From an uncultured Cellvibrionales bacterium (GTDB taxonomy: Bacteria > Pseudomonadota > Gammaproteobacteria > Pseudomonadales > UBA7434), in NCBI GenBank assembly GCA_937897785.1, contig CALCNB010000231.1:1-6758 (forward strand): a DNA stretch of 6,758 nucleotides. Direction: 5' to 3'. Within the stretch, counting starts at the first letter, position 1. Each line of letters starts with the position of its first letter. This document shows, in pieces, positions 1 through 6,085 of this stretch. The position numbers and the translations under genes are program-made. Below the pieces are notes generated by a model that was not told the DNA's origin, did not search any database, and saw nothing but the letters and a program-made list of their open reading frames with translations.

Positions 1-856
1 CGTTTTAATTCTATTAAGTATTTTCATTAGTACTCTTTTATGGTCCGACTTAAGTAATCGTTATGTCATGGCTATTTTATTTATTACCCTTTCTTTTGGT
101 TTGATTGGTTGGGTTGATGATTATCGTAAGGTCATTGAAAAAAATTCGACAGGTCTAGCGGCAAGGTGGAAAATATTTTGGCAGCTAACCTTTGCGTTAC
201 TCGTCATGACTGCCTTGTATATGTCGACCACAAGTCAAGCCGAAACACAATTAATAGCGCCTTTTTTTAAAAACTTCGTGCTTGATTTAGGTGGCTTTTA
301 TATTATTTTTGGTTGCCTAGTGATTATTGGTTCGTCTAATGCGGTTAATTTGACTGATGGTTTAGATGGTTTGGCGATATTGCCTACGGTGCTAGTAGGT
401 GCTGCGCTTGGAGCTATTGCTTACTTGGCGGGCCATATTGAATTCGCTGCATATCTGCATATGCCTTATATCGCTGGTGCTGGTGAGTTGGTGATATTTT
501 GTGGAGCTCTTGGCGGTGCTGGCTTAGGCTTCCTGTGGTTTAACACTTATCCAGCCCAAATATTTATGGGTGATGTAGGAGCTTTAGCCTTAGGCGCTGC
601 ATTGGGTTTAATTGCGATTATTACTCGTCATGAAATCGTCTTTTTTATTATGGCGGGCATTTTTGTTGCAGAAACGCTATCTGTTATTGTCCAGGTTTCA
701 TCGTATAAATTGACTGGTAAGCGTGTTTTTATGATGGCACCTTTACATCATCATTACGAGTTGAAAGGCTGGCCAGAACCAAGAATTATTGTACGATTTT
801 GGATAATTACTGTGATGTTGGTTTTGTTCGGTTTAGCGACGTTGAAATTACGGTAA
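1..856 (+). CDS. mraY: MraY, phospho-N-acetylmuramoyl-pentapeptide transferase (5' end missing)
   Basis: Integral membrane enzyme that transfers phospho-MurNAc-pentapeptide from UDP to undecaprenyl phosphate on the inner face of the cytoplasmic membrane, forming lipid I. The reading frame is open from base 2, with no start codon in the window, and stops at TAA 854-856. This gives 284 visible residues against about 360 in E. coli, so roughly 76 N-terminal residues lie upstream. Seen directly: the Asp-Asp pair in GWVDDYRKV (bases 116-121), NAVNLTDGLDGLA, GFLWFNTYPAQIFMGDVGAL with the third conserved Asp at 572-574, and the C-terminal MAPLHHHYELKGWPEP with the His triplet at 746-754. These are the Mg-binding and catalytic landmarks of the family. 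Hydrophobic helices alternate with short loops throughout, as expected for a ten-helix protein lacking its first helices. An ATG at 68 is internal and not the start, because homology to MraY continues upstream of it. It is the first gene of the visible run and is followed by a 50-base gap before murD. Confidence 0.98.
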   Translation, partial: VLILLSIFISTLLWSDLSNRYVMAILFITLSFGLIGWVDDYRKVIEKNSTGLAARWKIFWQLTFALLVMTALYMSTTSQAETQLIAPFFKNFVLDLGGFYIIFGCLVIIGSSNAVNLTDGLDGLAILPTVLVGAALGAIAYLAGHIEFAAYLHMPYIAGAGELVIFCGALGGAGLGFLWFNTYPAQIFMGDVGALALGAALGLIAIITRHEIVFFIMAGIFVAETLSVIVQVSSYKLTGKRVFMMAPLHHHYELKGWPEPRIIVRFWIITVMLVLFGLATLKLR

Positions 857-866
857 GACTTTTTGA

Positions 867-892
867 TGCATTGACTGTAAGTAGTCTATGCA
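867..892 (+). repeat. Near-perfect inverted repeat (hairpin) between mraY and murD
   Basis: The arms TGCATTGACT (867-876) and AGTCTATGCA (883-892) are complementary at 9 of 10 positions. The single mismatch is T872 opposite T887, and the loop is GTAAGT (877-882). It starts 11 bases after the mraY stop and ends 4 bases before the AGGA that serves murD. No T-run follows the right arm, so it is not a canonical intrinsic terminator on the plus strand. An RNA-level stem that affects murD translation or message stability, or a protein-binding dyad, are both possible. Function is inferred; only the symmetry is seen. Confidence 0.6.
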
Positions 893-896
893 AGTT

Positions 897-900
897 AGGA
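897..900 (+). promoter_or_regulatory. Ribosome binding site for murD
   Basis: AGGA lies 6 bases upstream of ATG 907, a good Shine-Dalgarno position. It supports 907 as the start and sits 4 bases beyond the inverted repeat at 867-892, so a folded stem would lie within the ribosome footprint. Confidence 0.7.
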
Positions 901-906
901 TAAGCG

Positions 907-2283
907 ATGAATTTAGAGCGGCAAGAAAAAAAACGCGTAGTGATTGGAGTCGGTCAGACTGGCCAATCTTGCATGCGTTTTTTTTCTCGTTACGATCTAT
1001 CTTTTAGCGTGTTTGATACGCGAGAAAATCCAGAAGGTAATGGCCATCTATTACAAGAGTATTCGAATGTTGAGTTTCGATTTGGTGCTGCCAAGGTTGC
1101 AATGCTTGATGAAGCTGATCAGTTAGTGTTAAGCCCTGGTGTCGATTTATCTGACCCAATATTCAGAGATATAGATCTATCTAGCAAAGAGTTAACTAAT
1201 GATATTGCTATTTTTTCTGATGTTGCAACGGCGCCTAAGGTATTAATCACCGGCTCCAATGCAAAGAGTACCGTGACGACATTAGTTGGGAAAATGGCTG
1301 AGAGTGCTGGTCTGAGAGTGGCTGTTGGCGGTAATTTAGGTAAGCCCGCTTTAGATTTATTAGATGATGAAAGTGAAGCGTATATATTAGAGCTATCAAG
1401 CTTCCAGCTAGAGTACTGCTCTAATTTAGGTGCAAAAGTCGCCGCTATTCTAAATATTTCAAACGATCATTTAGATCGTCATCTCAGTATGGATAATTAT
1501 CAGCGCATAAAGCAGAGGATTTACCAGGGCGCAGAATCTATCATTTTTAATCGTCATGATCCCTTAACTAGGCCCTTGGATTCAACGTCGTCAACTAGCA
1601 TTAAAAGTTTTGGTATTGATCAACCTAAAGCAGGTCATTACGGTGTAGTAGAGGTTGAGGGAAAGCAATTTATCAGTCGAGGTCTAGATTTGCTGTTGGC
1701 AGTTGAAGAAATACCACTGCAAGGCGAACATAATTTGATGAATTTTGTGGCAGCGATAGCGATTGGTGATATGGCGAAGATCCCTGTGGATGCCATGGTG
1801 TCAGCTATTAAAGGGTTTGACGGATTGCCTCATCGTTGCGAAAGAGTGGCCGTCATTGCGGGCGTCACCTATTACAACGATTCCAAAGCGACTAATGAGG
1901 GAGCAACGTTATCAGCTGTTCGTAGCATGTCAAAAATAACGGATGGTGAGGTAGTCGTTATATTAGGTGGGCGAGCGAAGCAGAATGATTTTTCTTCATT
2001 ATTTACCCAGCTCCAAGGTATTCGTTATAAGTTGATTGTTATCGGCGAGTCAGCTGAGCTGATTAAGCGTTTTGTGCCCGCAGATATTTTTATCATCAGT
2101 GCCGAGACTTTACCCTTAGCGGTTGAGCAGGCTCAAATGATCAGTTCCGCCGGAGATATAGTCCTGTTATCACCCGCTTGCGCTAGCTTTGATATGTTTG
2201 AAAGCTTTGAGCAGCGAGGTGAAGTATTTAAGCAGTCAGTTTTGAGTTTAACGAGTGACATTAGTGATGAGGTGAATCATTGA
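907..2283 (+). CDS. murD: MurD, UDP-N-acetylmuramoyl-L-alanine--D-glutamate ligase
   Basis: Cytoplasmic ATP-dependent amide ligase that adds D-Glu to UDP-MurNAc-L-Ala, the second Mur ligase step. The protein is 458 residues, slightly longer than E. coli MurD (438). Three domains are visible. The N-terminal Rossmann-like UMP-binding domain begins with VVIGVGQTGQS. The central ATPase domain carries the P-loop GSNAKST (residues 116-122, Lys120), the LELSSFQLE segment, the NDHLDRH motif with His188, and a Lys at 202 placed like the carbamylated lysine of the family. The C-terminal domain has HRCE, NDSKATN (DSKATN at 325-330) and LLSPACASFDMFESFEQRG near the end. Ala in the P-loop where many Mur ligases have Gly is, as I recall, normal for Pseudomonas-type MurD. 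The segment GGRAKQNDF replaces the more usual GGDGKGADF type, but its Lys is kept. ATG 907 has an AGGA 6 bases upstream. The stop TGA overlaps the ftsW start by one base. An A8 run (926-933) and a T8 run (978-985) occur early without breaking the frame. Confidence 0.97.
   Translation: MNLERQEKKRVVIGVGQTGQSCMRFFSRYDLSFSVFDTRENPEGNGHLLQEYSNVEFRFGAAKVAMLDEADQLVLSPGVDLSDPIFRDIDLSSKELTNDIAIFSDVATAPKVLITGSNAKSTVTTLVGKMAESAGLRVAVGGNLGKPALDLLDDESEAYILELSSFQLEYCSNLGAKVAAILNISNDHLDRHLSMDNYQRIKQRIYQGAESIIFNRHDPLTRPLDSTSSTSIKSFGIDQPKAGHYGVVEVEGKQFISRGLDLLLAVEEIPLQGEHNLMNFVAAIAIGDMAKIPVDAMVSAIKGFDGLPHRCERVAVIAGVTYYNDSKATNEGATLSAVRSMSKITDGEVVVILGGRAKQNDFSSLFTQLQGIRYKLIVIGESAELIKRFVPADIFIISAETLPLAVEQAQMISSAGDIVLLSPACASFDMFESFEQRGEVFKQSVLSLTSDISDEVNH
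2269..2274 (+). promoter_or_regulatory. Ribosome binding site deciding the ftsW start
   Basis: GAGGTG inside the murD 3' end lies 8 bases upstream of ATG 2283 and only 5 bases upstream of the in-frame TTG at 2280. The spacing and codon choice favour ATG 2283, which forms the TGATG stop-start junction with murD. Confidence 0.7.
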
Positions 2284-3539
2284 TGCTTACTTTAGGTGAT
2301 AAGAAGTTGAATAGTCAGCCAGATTTCATTTTGTTACTAAGCACTTTTACTTTGCTTGCAATAGGCTTGGTGATGATTAGTTCTGCTTCAATGGATTACG
2401 CTAGTCAGCGCTATGGCGATCCTTTTTATCATACTCGTAGACATGCTATATATTTGATCATTGCATTAATAGCAGGATTTATTGCCTCAAAAGTTTCTGT
2501 TGAGTTATGGCAGCGAAGTGATAAGTACTTATTGCTTCTAAGCTTCATTATTTTGACATTGATTATTATCCCAGGAGTGGGGGTAACCGCTAATAATGCG
2601 ACTCGCTGGTTGGCGATTGGGCCTTTAACACTGCAAGGTTCTGAAGTGGCGAAGCTTGGTGTAATTGTTTATTTGGGTAGTTATCTCGTTAGACAAAATG
2701 ATTTGGTTAGAAGTAAATGGAGTGGTTTCCTAAATCCGATGGCCATTATGATGACGATGGTCGTTTTATTAATAAAAGAGCCAGATTTTGGAGCGGTGGT
2801 TGTTTTAATGAGCGCGGCTTTAGGTATGTTGTTTCTAGGTGGGGTGCGATTATGGCAGTTCATTATTACCTTGGTTGGCGTCGGTGGTCTATGCGTGGTA
2901 CTGGTTATGTCATCACAGTACAGAATGCAGAGACTGTATTCTTATTTAGATCCATGGTCTGATCAGTTTGGCGATGGGTATCAGTTAACACAAGCTTTAA
3001 TCGCTTTTGGTAGAGGTGAATGGTTTGGACTGGGTTTAGGCGACAGTATACAAAAATTATTTTATTTGCCCGAGGCTCACACGGATTTTATTTTTGCGAT
3101 CCTGGCTGAGGAGTTGGGATTTATTGGTTGTTTGTTGGTGTTGGGCATTTATGTTGTGTTAATTGGGCGAATTTTATTTATTGCTAGAAAAGCCGAGTCG
3201 ATGAGTCAATCGTTTAGTGCTTATGTCGCTTACGGTGTTTCGATTGTTTTTTCTGCGCAGCTTTTTATTAATGTGGGTGTCAATATTGGGTTGCTACCGA
3301 CTAAGGGATTAACCTTGCCGTTTCTCAGCTATGGTGGGAGCAGTTTGTTGGTGAGTTGTGTATTAATCGGTTTAGTCTTACGCATTCATCAAGAATTAAC
3401 AGCAGAGCAGGGTAGTTTGAGAGTTAAAAAGTATGGCACTAAAAGTTATCGTAGTTTGGTAGGAAACAATTACTCTGAGGTAAAAGGATTTTCAAGATTA
3501 AATCCTGCGCAAAGAAAAGGAGTGGCTATCAATGTTTAG
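2283..3539 (+). CDS. ftsW: FtsW, SEDS-family septal peptidoglycan glycosyltransferase
   Basis: Polytopic inner-membrane protein that polymerises lipid II into septal glycan strands with its partner class B PBP (FtsI) in the divisome. From ATG 2283 it has 418 residues, close to E. coli FtsW (414). About ten hydrophobic segments are visible. SEDS landmarks are RWLAIGP and SEVAKL in the first third, EPDFGAVVVL, then DGYQLTQALIAFGRGEW (GYQ from residue 232), LPEAHTDFIFAILAEELG with Asp268 at the position of the essential aspartate, and LPTKGLTLPFLSYGGSS (338-354). The LPTKGLTLP wording and the setting between murD and murG indicate FtsW rather than its elongation paralogue RodA. Gly119 occupies the position where relatives I remember have Pro (Q-P-[SA]-E), an uncommon change. 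The last 45 or so residues form a basic, non-membrane cytoplasmic tail. It overlaps murD by 1 base and murG by 8, so translational coupling on both sides is likely. TTG 2280 is an alternative start, one codon upstream. Confidence 0.97.
   Translation: MLTLGDKKLNSQPDFILLLSTFTLLAIGLVMISSASMDYASQRYGDPFYHTRRHAIYLIIALIAGFIASKVSVELWQRSDKYLLLLSFIILTLIIIPGVGVTANNATRWLAIGPLTLQGSEVAKLGVIVYLGSYLVRQNDLVRSKWSGFLNPMAIMMTMVVLLIKEPDFGAVVVLMSAALGMLFLGGVRLWQFIITLVGVGGLCVVLVMSSQYRMQRLYSYLDPWSDQFGDGYQLTQALIAFGRGEWFGLGLGDSIQKLFYLPEAHTDFIFAILAEELGFIGCLLVLGIYVVLIGRILFIARKAESMSQSFSAYVAYGVSIVFSAQLFINVGVNIGLLPTKGLTLPFLSYGGSSLLVSCVLIGLVLRIHQELTAEQGSLRVKKYGTKSYRSLVGNNYSEVKGFSRLNPAQRKGVAINV
3517..3522 (+). promoter_or_regulatory. 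Strong ribosome binding site for murG
   Basis: AAGGAG within the ftsW 3' end lies 9 bases upstream of ATG 3532. It is the closest match to the Shine-Dalgarno consensus in the window and fixes the murG start inside ftsW. Confidence 0.8.
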
Positions 3540-4650
3540 TAGGCGCTCAAGCACTAATAAAAATAAAACCATTGTCATCGCTGCTGGCGGTACTGGCGGT
3601 CACGTTTTTCCAGCATTAGCGATTGCACAGCAGCTGATTAAAAACGGTTTTAAGGTGATATGGCTGGGCACTGCAGAGGGAATTGAGTCTTCTGTTGCGC
3701 CGGATAACGACATCCCGTTACATACCTTACAGGTTGTTGGTATTCGCGGTAAATCTTTCTTTCAGAAGGCGACAGCGCCTTTATTAATGGCTCGAGGAAT
3801 TTATCACGCTTTGTTATTACTTCGAAAGCATAGGCCTTGTTGTGTGCTAGGGATGGGTGGGTTTGCATCAGGAGCAGGGGGTACGGCTGCATTTTTAATG
3901 TCCATCCCCTTAGTTATACAAGAGCAAAATGCCATCGCGGGTACGACTAACCGGATATTGGCACGCTTTGCGATTAAGATATTCACTGGTTTCCCAAATG
4001 TTTTTGCTGGTCATAAAGCGGCAAGTTACTCAGGTAATCCTTTGCGGACGTCTTTTTATCAGCAGCTGCTTAGCAATGAGAGTGCTAGCAAGGATGAGAG
4101 ATCAGAATCAACGCCGATTAATATTCTAGTCTTAGGCGGGAGTCTAGGCGCGCAGAGCTTGAATCAGGTGGTGCCATCTGCATTGGCAACATTGGGCGTA
4201 AAAACTGATTTTTCTGTTAGGCATCAGGCTGGGAAAAAAGATGTCGCTATGGTTGTCGAGACCTATCAGTCAAGTCATATTGACGCGAGAGTAGATGCAT
4301 TTATTGATGATATATATCAGGCATATAATAAAGCAGATCTAGTTATTGCAAGAGCAGGCGCATTAACCGTCAGTGAAATTGCTGCCGTAGGCGTGGCCTG
4401 TGTGCTCATACCTTATCCCTACGCCACTGATGACCATCAACGCGCGAATGCAGAATGGCTAGTTAAAACAGGTGGTGCAATTTGTATCGATGATGCTGAA
4501 TTTACTGTTGCTAAGGCTAGCGCTGTGATTGGTGAATTACTAACTAATCGAGGTGAGTTAATGGCTAGAGGTAATAAGGTAAGTAGCATGGCGATGCCTA
4601 ACGCGACCGATATTATTGCGGATGCTTGTTTGGGGTATGCCTATGCCTAA
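3532..4650 (+). CDS. murG: MurG, UDP-GlcNAc:lipid I N-acetylglucosaminyltransferase
   Basis: Peripheral membrane GT-B glycosyltransferase (GT28 family) on the cytoplasmic face. It adds GlcNAc from UDP-GlcNAc to lipid I, giving lipid II, the substrate later used by FtsW. The protein is 372 residues (E. coli 355). The N-terminal acceptor domain starts with a basic stretch and GGTGGHVFPALA (residues 19-30, His24), followed by VLGMGGFASGAGG and EQNAIAG (131-137). The C-terminal donor domain has GGSLGAQ (202-208), FIDDIYQAY, ARAGALTVSE (273-282), and ATDDHQRANAE (298-308), which contacts the nucleotide sugar in the family. Ala115 replaces the Pro of the usual SGPGG loop. A short, polar, low-complexity patch around residues 182-195 (SNESASKDERSEST) marks the approach to the second domain. 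The start lies within ftsW and the end overlaps murC by 8 bases. The C-terminus reads GYAYA. Confidence 0.97.
   Translation: MFSRRSSTNKNKTIVIAAGGTGGHVFPALAIAQQLIKNGFKVIWLGTAEGIESSVAPDNDIPLHTLQVVGIRGKSFFQKATAPLLMARGIYHALLLLRKHRPCCVLGMGGFASGAGGTAAFLMSIPLVIQEQNAIAGTTNRILARFAIKIFTGFPNVFAGHKAASYSGNPLRTSFYQQLLSNESASKDERSESTPINILVLGGSLGAQSLNQVVPSALATLGVKTDFSVRHQAGKKDVAMVVETYQSSHIDARVDAFIDDIYQAYNKADLVIARAGALTVSEIAAVGVACVLIPYPYATDDHQRANAEWLVKTGGAICIDDAEFTVAKASAVIGELLTNRGELMARGNKVSSMAMPNATDIIADACLGYAYA
4632..4635 (+). promoter_or_regulatory. Weak, G-only ribosome binding site for murC
   Basis: The only purine run near the murC start is GGGG, 7 bases upstream of ATG 4643, within the murG 3' end. It is a poor Shine-Dalgarno match, so murC translation probably leans on coupling to murG termination at 4648-4650. 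In-frame alternatives are ATG 4622, ATG 4637, ATG 4673 and TTG 4616. Confidence 0.4.
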
Positions 4651-6073
4651 TTCACCAGTATTTATTCCAGAAATGCGAAGAATCAAAGTGATTCATTTTA
4701 TCGGTATTGGCGGTGCGGGCATGTGTGGCATTGCCGAGGTCTTGCTTAATCAGGGTTATCAAGTCAGCGGTTCAGATATCCAACAAACGCAAAATACAAA
4801 GCGATTATCGGAGCTAGGTGCCACCGTTTTCATTGGTCACTCAAATGACAATATTAAGAATGCCAATGTGGTAGTTATTTCTACGGCAATAAACAGAGAT
4901 AACAGTGAATTACTTGCTGCTCAGCGAGCGCAATTACCCATTGTGCCAAGAGCTGAGATGCTTGCTGAGTTAATGCGCTATCGTCATGGTATTGCAGTAG
5001 CCGGTACCCACGGGAAAACCACGACAACAAGTTTACTGGCATCGATATTTGCTCGGGCAAATTTGGCGCCAACATTTATAATTGGCGGTTTGTTAAATAG
5101 CGCAAATGCCAATGCGCAGTTGGGCAATGGTCGTTACTTAATTGCCGAGGCAGATGAAAGCGATGCTTCATTCTTACATCTTCAGCCAATGGTTGCCGTG
5201 ATTACCAATATTGATGCCGACCATATGGAAACTTACGCTGGTGATTTTTCTAAATTGAAATCCACATTTGTTGATTTTATTCATAATCTTCCTTTTTATG
5301 GTTTAGCAGTTGTATGCATCGACGACAAGCATATATCAAGCTTAATGGCTGATTTCCATCGACCTGTGATTACTTATGGGTTTGATCAATCGGCTGATTA
5401 CCGTTTAAGCGAGTACAAGAGTCAAGGATTAAAAACTCAATTTTTACTGAGTCATGATGAAGTTAAAGGTCCAGTGCAGATTTGTCTTAATACCGCAGGT
5501 ATGCATAACGCATTAAACGCAGCCGCTGCTTTCGTTGTAGCCAAAGACGAGGGGGTTGAGACGGCCATTATTTTAAATGCTCTAGAGAATTTCAACGGTG
5601 TCGCCAGGCGGTTTCAAGTAACTAGTAATCTAACATTGAATGGCCAAGCGATTACTTTAGTCGATGATTATGGCCATCATCCAACAGAAGTAGAGGCTAC
5701 GATTAAAGCTGCGCGTGAGAGTTGGCCGGATCAGCGATTGATTATGGTTTATCAGCCGCATCGCTATTCAAGAACGCATGATCTATATGAAGATTTTGTT
5801 CGAGTTCTATCTAAAGTTGATAGTCTATTTTTATTGGATGTTTATTCGGCTGGTGAGGATGCTATTGCGGGCGCTGATAGTAAAAGCTTAGCTATGAGTA
5901 TTCGCCAAAGAGGTGAGCTTGACCCCGTGCACATTGCACAAAACGACGACTTATATTCATTGCTAAAAAGTACGATAGAGTCAGGCGATATTCTAATCAC
6001 TCAGGGTGCGGGTGATATCAGTAAAGTGTCTGTCGATATTGTCAGACGCAGTGCTAGTAACGATAAGGTTTAG
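4643..6073 (+). CDS. murC: MurC, UDP-N-acetylmuramate--L-alanine ligase
   Basis: Cytoplasmic ATP-dependent ligase that adds L-Ala to UDP-MurNAc, the first Mur ligase step. From ATG 4643 it is 476 residues (E. coli 491). The N-terminal Rossmann domain shows IPEMRRIKVIHF then GIGGAGM (21-27), and SGSDIQQT. The ATPase domain has the P-loop GTHGKTTTT (121-129), AEADESDASF (168-177), LQPMVAVITNIDADHME with His194, and FVDFIHNLPFYG. The C-terminal domain has HNALNAAAA, NGVARRFQV, VDDYGHHPTE (Asp341 onward) and YQPHRYSRT. GTHGKTTTT with DYGHHPTE identifies MurC rather than the related Mpl ligase, as does its position. Start choice: E. coli MurC has a comparable stretch before its PEMRR segment, so ATG 4673 (MRRIK) looks too short. 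ATG 4643 gives the same 8-base overlap layout as ftsW/murG. ATG 4637, ATG 4622 or TTG 4616 would add at most nine residues. The stop is TAG 6071-6073, and ddl follows after 12 bases. Confidence 0.97.
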   Translation: MPNSPVFIPEMRRIKVIHFIGIGGAGMCGIAEVLLNQGYQVSGSDIQQTQNTKRLSELGATVFIGHSNDNIKNANVVVISTAINRDNSELLAAQRAQLPIVPRAEMLAELMRYRHGIAVAGTHGKTTTTSLLASIFARANLAPTFIIGGLLNSANANAQLGNGRYLIAEADESDASFLHLQPMVAVITNIDADHMETYAGDFSKLKSTFVDFIHNLPFYGLAVVCIDDKHISSLMADFHRPVITYGFDQSADYRLSEYKSQGLKTQFLLSHDEVKGPVQICLNTAGMHNALNAAAAFVVAKDEGVETAIILNALENFNGVARRFQVTSNLTLNGQAITLVDDYGHHPTEVEATIKAARESWPDQRLIMVYQPHRYSRTHDLYEDFVRVLSKVDSLFLLDVYSAGEDAIAGADSKSLAMSIRQRGELDPVHIAQNDDLYSLLKSTIESGDILITQGAGDISKVSVDIVRRSASNDKV

Positions 6074-6085
6074 AGAATCATTTAG

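Noticed and set aside
68..856. ATG 68 as the mraY start, giving a 262-residue protein
   Set aside because: MraY-like sequence continues in frame upstream to base 2, and the family is about 360 residues. This is an internal Met.
867..892. Intrinsic terminator after mraY
   Set aside because: The stem is AT-containing with a mismatch and is not followed by a T-run on the plus strand. On the minus strand the following bases are A-rich rather than T-rich.
871..901. Possible internal promoter: TTGACT (871-876) with TAGGAT (896-901)
   Set aside because: Spacing is 19 bases and the -10 matches only 4 of 6. Transcription would start at about the murD ATG, leaving no leader for the AGGA site.
1250..1275. 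MurD P-loop with Ala (GSNAKST) as a broken ATP site
   Set aside because: The Lys and Ser/Thr are present, and Pseudomonas-type MurD carries the same Ala as I recall it.
2681..5075. Open frames on the minus strand and in other plus frames inside ftsW, murG and murC
   Set aside because: Each lies wholly within a clearly identified gene, is under about 85 codons, has no recognisable motif and no convincing ribosome binding site.
6074..6085. Missing murB between murC and ddl as a possible deletion
   Set aside because: E. coli and Pseudomonas also have murC directly followed by ddlB with murB elsewhere, so this is an ordinary layout.
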